Positions 61,041 to 64,000 of a DNA stretch of 64,000 bases are shown here, piece by piece. The position numbers and the translations under genes are program-made. Source of the DNA: Burkholderia lata (GTDB lineage Bacteria; Pseudomonadota; Gammaproteobacteria; Burkholderiales; Burkholderiaceae); contig NZ_CABVQK010000023.1 of the NCBI RefSeq assembly GCF_902499335.1, forward strand, positions 26,282 to 90,281, in the 5' to 3' direction. Under the pieces are notes generated by a model, which was given only the letters and a program-made list of their open reading frames with translations, was not told the DNA's origin and searched no databases. The stretch's first letter is position 1; the number at the start of each line of letters is the position of its first letter.

Positions 61041-61480
61041 CCGATGTCGGCGTTTTCATCGAAAGCGTCCCCTCAGAGAAATTCGGCTGCTTACAGTCAC
61101 CGCTCGTATCAAATGTTGAATGACCGCTTCTTCGTCTTGTCACCGGCAGATCATGGCCGGTAGCTGCCTCCCGCCATCGCCGACAGCTGGCCGGACTGCG
61201 AGCTTCGAGCGATCGCGTGCAGGCCGCTGGTAAGCTCAGAAAGCCAAAGCAACTTCTCCTTGCCTCATGAGCACCCAGCCCACCGCCGTACCCGTCACTC
61301 CAATGATGCAGCAGTACCTGCGCCTTATCTGATCAAGGTTTGCATACAAACCTACGCCACGACCTACGCTTACTATTTTGGGAATCGACCGTTACGTTCC
61401 GAAGCACTCTTTCGGGTTCCCAAAAAGCAGTCGTTCCAATTGTGACTCTCAAGATCGCGGACACTTATCCTTGTCTAACT
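61041..61480. other. Intergenic, decayed DNA including a mutS-like relic
   Basis: No intact gene; the second mutS-start-like relic is at 61267-61332. Low GC for the window. Confidence 0.4.
61267..61332 (+). pseudogene. mutS: mutS 5'-end-like relic, copy 2
   Basis: The stretch reads MSTQPTAVPVTPMMQQYLRL then a stop. MMQQYLRIK is the conserved start of MutS as I recall it for Burkholderia. After CTGCGC there are 8 extra bases before ATCAAGG, which disrupts the frame. The rest of mutS does not follow in any frame I could read. Confidence 0.55.
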
Positions 61481-62410
61481 TTAGTTGACTTCGACGGATA
61501 CGGTCCGGGTGTACGTGCGATATTGCGACGAAATTCGATAGTCAACTTGATCGGGACCATGATAGTCAGGATTGGGAATGTAGTAGACGACCTTGCCGAG
61601 CACAGTGGCTCCGTCACAGGAGTTGGGGGTTGATGCCGTACCCGCGAGCTGAAACGACTCATCGCGCACTTCTATCCGCCCATGTGCTGGTTGACGAATG
61701 AACGCCAGGTCAGGCGCTTGTCCGCCAATGCATCGCCTGTTCCACGTTGCATGCCTCGATAGTCTCACTTCCTTGCCGTTGGTCGTCACTCGTTGCGATA
61801 CGTTGTCGGACGACAAAGTCCCGGTTGCCATCGATGCCGACGGAGGAGTATTCACGGTCGCTCGGGGCCCGTGTGAGGCAACCGCTGCAGCCGAAAGAGG
61901 GGCGCCGGTATATCGAAGAGCCCGGATTTCCGTCTCTGCAATATCCGAAGGCACGAGCGATGGCGTCACGTGCCCGACGAGAAATCCGAAGCCGACCGAC
62001 GTGCGCACATACCGAGTTTGGCCAGCCTCCACATCGAACGTTATCTTCCGATCGACTTCTGTTGTCGTAACCACCGTATAAGATCCAGGCGACTCGTCAA
62101 CAAAGAAGAATCCACCCGGCTTGGATTGCCCGACGACTTGACCGTTAAGCCGTATGTCAGGCTGGATCGCGGCACCTAGCGGCGACGCTGACCTGAGAAA
62201 ATAGATGCGACCAAGATTTGCGTTAAGCTGCGGAATCGAAGCGGCGACGTCAACGTAACCCGGGCCTGATGCGCACGCGGCAAGAAACAACAAGCTGCCT
62301 ATAGCGGGCACCACCTGATAATTTCGTGCGCGGGACAAACAATCCCACGTCCTGTCAGGACGGAGCGACTTTCGTTTGATGCAGTGAGATAACAGATCTT
62401 TCTGATTCAT
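61481..62410 (-). CDS. DUF2846 lipoprotein with C-terminal Ig/cadherin-like domain
   Basis: This protein of up to 309 residues has a lipobox (LFLAACAS), a DUF2846-like domain at about 65-165 (RIYFLRSASPLGAAIQPDIR, PGGFFFVDESPGSYTV) and a C-terminal beta domain ending IPNPDYHGPDQVDYRISSQY, like repeats in VCBS/cadherin-type proteins. A TTG start at 62338 gives a typical lipoprotein signal (MSRARNYQVVPAIGSL), whereas the ATG at 62410 adds 24 unlikely residues before it. It is probably anchored to the periplasmic face of a membrane. Function is unknown; the DUF2846/Ig fusion is unusual. Confidence 0.75.
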   Translation of the reverse strand: MNQKDLLSHCIKRKSLRPDRTWDCLSRARNYQVVPAIGSLLFLAACASGPGYVDVAASIPQLNANLGRIYFLRSASPLGAAIQPDIRLNGQVVGQSKPGGFFFVDESPGSYTVVTTTEVDRKITFDVEAGQTRYVRTSVGFGFLVGHVTPSLVPSDIAETEIRALRYTGAPLSAAAVASHGPRATVNTPPSASMATGTLSSDNVSQRVTTNGKEVRLSRHATWNRRCIGGQAPDLAFIRQPAHGRIEVRDESFQLAGTASTPNSCDGATVLGKVVYYIPNPDYHGPDQVDYRISSQYRTYTRTVSVEVN

Positions 62411-62759
62411 CGGAAGTTCTAGGTAAGAGAATGTCTCGAATAAACGTCTCGCACCAATATCGCCGAGTCGTCACACACCGATGCGACCTAACGGAGCTTG
62501 CGCGTAGATGACTAGCTACAGCTAAACTATCGCAGCTGGCCGTAACAGGTCGTTAAGGACGGTCAAATTCCGATGAGAAGGACGCAGGCAGCGGGTTTAC
62601 GATATGTCGCTGTGGACGGTACTTCTGGCAAACCAACGAAGGTCATCGGGTGTCGGCGGCCCTCCCGTCGAACACCTCGAACTGGCCGGTTACCAATGGG
62701 CAACGATTTTCTGAATTGCCGAAGGCCGCAAACTCGCTGCCTGGAGCTCTCCCCACGCG
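62411..62759. other. Intergenic, no gene supported
   Basis: The 349 bases between the lipoprotein start and the HAD gene hold no convincing coding frame or strong hairpin. Promoters for both divergent genes should lie here. Confidence 0.4.
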
Positions 62760-63407
62760 ATGAAAATAAAGGCTGTGTTCTTCGACGTCGGCGAAACGTT
62801 GGTTGATGAAACTCGCGACTGGAACGAATGGGCCGACTATCTTGGCGTTTCGAGACGCGTGTTTCAAGCGGCTCTCAGGGCAGTGATCGAGCGCGGCGAG
62901 CATCATCGGCGGGTATTCGATTTCGTAAGGCCAGGTGTCGACTTTGCCGCATTACGCCGGGAGCGCGAGTGGACCGGGAACGTTTACGAGGTGACCGCGG
63001 ACGATATCTACCCCGACGTCGTGCCGTGCCTGAAACAGTTGCGCGAAGCCGGCATTCTGGTCGGCATCGCAGGGAATCAACCCGTCGAGACGGAACACGC
63101 CCTCCGCACACTCGGCGTGCCGGCGGATATCGTCGCGTCGTCCGCATCCTGGGGTGTCGAAAAGCCTGACACACGCTTTTTCGAACGCATCATTGCCGAG
63201 ACGAACGGACTTGATCCGTCGCAGATTGCCTACGTCGGTGATCGCCTCGACAACGATGTCGAACCGGCGCGGCAGGCCGGCATGCTTTCGGTGTTTGTGC
63301 GGCGCGGCCCGTGGGCACAGATCCAGTCGCGCTCGGGACGGTTCGCCACCCCGACCCACGTCATAGAAGACCTTTCTTCCCTTCCGGATTTACTGCGCGG
63401 AATTTAA
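62760..63407 (+). CDS. HAD-superfamily hydrolase
   Basis: This 215-residue hydrolase has the motif-I nucleophile in FFDVGETLVDE (Asp9), a helical cap domain (about 20-85), motif II near GIAGNQ, the motif-III lysine in VEKPDTRFF, and the motif-IV acids in YVGDRLDNDV. It belongs to the phosphatase/dehalogenase-like subclass I. Substrate is unknown. Start ATG at 62760; a CCGGTGTG/CACACCGG hairpin follows its stop by 13 bases. Confidence 0.93.
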   Translation: MKIKAVFFDVGETLVDETRDWNEWADYLGVSRRVFQAALRAVIERGEHHRRVFDFVRPGVDFAALRREREWTGNVYEVTADDIYPDVVPCLKQLREAGILVGIAGNQPVETEHALRTLGVPADIVASSASWGVEKPDTRFFERIIAETNGLDPSQIAYVGDRLDNDVEPARQAGMLSVFVRRGPWAQIQSRSGRFATPTHVIEDLSSLPDLLRGI

Positions 63408-63420
63408 CGGCTCTCCGACC

Positions 63421-63444
63421 CCGGTGTGATCGTTTCCACACCGG
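63421..63444 (+). terminator. Inverted repeat after the HAD gene, possible terminator
   Basis: CCGGTGTG-ATCGTTTC-CACACCGG is a perfect 8-bp stem 13 bases past the HAD stop. It has no T-run, so termination is uncertain. The following 368 bases hold no gene until the acyl-CoA dehydrogenase start. Confidence 0.5.
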
Positions 63445-63812
63445 GCGCTTCCCCAATCCCGGCCGGAATCGCCTGCTGGCGCAAGGCACGCCCCGTGGGA
63501 CAAGGAAAACCCACGGCCCGAAAGCCGCCGCCCGAACCCGGCCTCGCCGACCACCTCGACGCGGCCCCCGATTGCTCGCCAACTCCCCCAAACGGCCAAA
63601 TCCGCCTCCGGCCAAACCCTTATCCAGCCGACCTTTTCCCGCCTAACCCCCACATCCCGTGGCCGATTTTGTCACCACATGGGCCGGATATGACAATAAG
63701 AATCGCCCGCCCCGGCATTACGATGACCCACGTCGTCGCTAGGGCCTGAGCCGGTTTTCCCGCCTCTCGCCCCATAGCGCCCCTCATATACCGTCTGATT
63801 GGAACATCGACC

Positions 63813-64000
63813 ATGAGCTATAACGCCCCCGTCAAGGACATGCTGTTCGTGCTGAAGGAACTGGCCGGCATCGACGCCGTTGCGCAGTTGCCGGGCTTCG
63901 AGGATGCCGGTTACGACACGGCACAGGCCGTGCTCGACGAGTCCGCGAAGTTCTGCGGCGAGGTGCTGGCGCCGCTGAACGTCGAAGGCGACCGCAACCC
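63813..64000 (+). CDS. Acyl-CoA dehydrogenase, N-terminal part (runs off window)
   Basis: From the ATG at 63813 the frame is open to the window end (about 62 residues). It begins MSYNAPVKDMLFVLKELAGI and continues FEDAGYDTAQAVLDESAKFC, the helical start of the long-chain-like acyl-CoA dehydrogenases with a C-terminal extension. It would introduce a double bond in an acyl-CoA. Only the start is visible, so the subfamily rests on the N-terminal pattern. Confidence 0.8.
   Translation, partial: MSYNAPVKDMLFVLKELAGIDAVAQLPGFEDAGYDTAQAVLDESAKFCGEVLAPLNVEGDRN

Overview
This is a GC-rich, gene-dense 64 kb window. Gene content and protein families point to Burkholderia, probably the B. cepacia complex and probably a secondary replicon: a DUF3331 protein, an AdeRS-like efflux locus, a FUSC/DUF1656 pump, and many catabolic and regulatory genes. 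No rRNA, tRNA, CRISPR array, integrase or complete insertion sequence was found.

Layout. (1) 1-10.4 kb, minus strand: the end of a CPA1 Na+/H+ antiporter, a DUF3331 protein, and a tripartite RND pump (MFP, RND permease, outer-membrane factor). An AdeS-like kinase lies at one end of the pump genes and an AdeR-like regulator at the other. (2) 11-20.3 kb: two related modules, each with a Tat-exported flavin amine oxidase, a multi-domain cytochrome c and a seven-helix membrane protein, in different gene order, with TetR regulators and a thioesterase-like protein. (3) 20.8-31.4 kb: a phytanoyl-CoA-type dioxygenase, a RidA-like protein lacking the usual arginine, a DUF1329 / DUF1302 / MmpL-like RND / YCF48 set of the type linked to hydrophobic compounds, a DAO-family oxidase and a TetR. 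(4) 31.4-41.3 kb: a PucR-type regulator divergent from a Baeyer-Villiger monooxygenase, esterase-like hydrolase, aldehyde dehydrogenase, GMC alcohol dehydrogenase, acyl-CoA ligase and a membrane protein. Regions 2-4 look like one catabolic programme for a hydrophobic, possibly amine-bearing substrate. A repeated upstream element (AGGG-loop-CCCT dyad followed by a T(A/G)TCAT..ACCTA box) lies before four of its transcription units. (5) 41.5-48.6 kb, minus strand: a degenerate phosphopantetheinyl-transferase-like protein, a hypothetical protein, a FUSC/DUF1656/HlyD/NodT-type exporter of aromatic acids, and a LysR regulator. (6) 48.7-59.3 kb: a biosynthetic locus with a flavin reductase, a class A flavin monooxygenase and an LLM monooxygenase divergent from a DhnA-type C7-sugar aldolase, two tandem 3-dehydroquinate-synthase-II homologues (one lacking the family core) and an O-methyltransferase, followed by a GntR regulator and a TonB-dependent receptor. 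This resembles the GriI/GriH route to 3-amino-4-hydroxybenzoate or the archaeal-type early shikimate route. (7) 59.3-64 kb: an accessory, decayed stretch with a broken hydrolase, two mutS 5'-end-like relics around an orphan gene, a DUF2846 lipoprotein, a HAD hydrolase and the start of an acyl-CoA dehydrogenase.

The two most interesting systems are the putative aminohydroxybenzoate-type cluster (region 6), with a 19-bp palindrome shared by its two divergent promoter regions, and the duplicated amine dehydrogenase / cytochrome c / seven-helix module with its shared upstream element (regions 2-4). Functions are assigned by reading protein motifs only; no database search was run.
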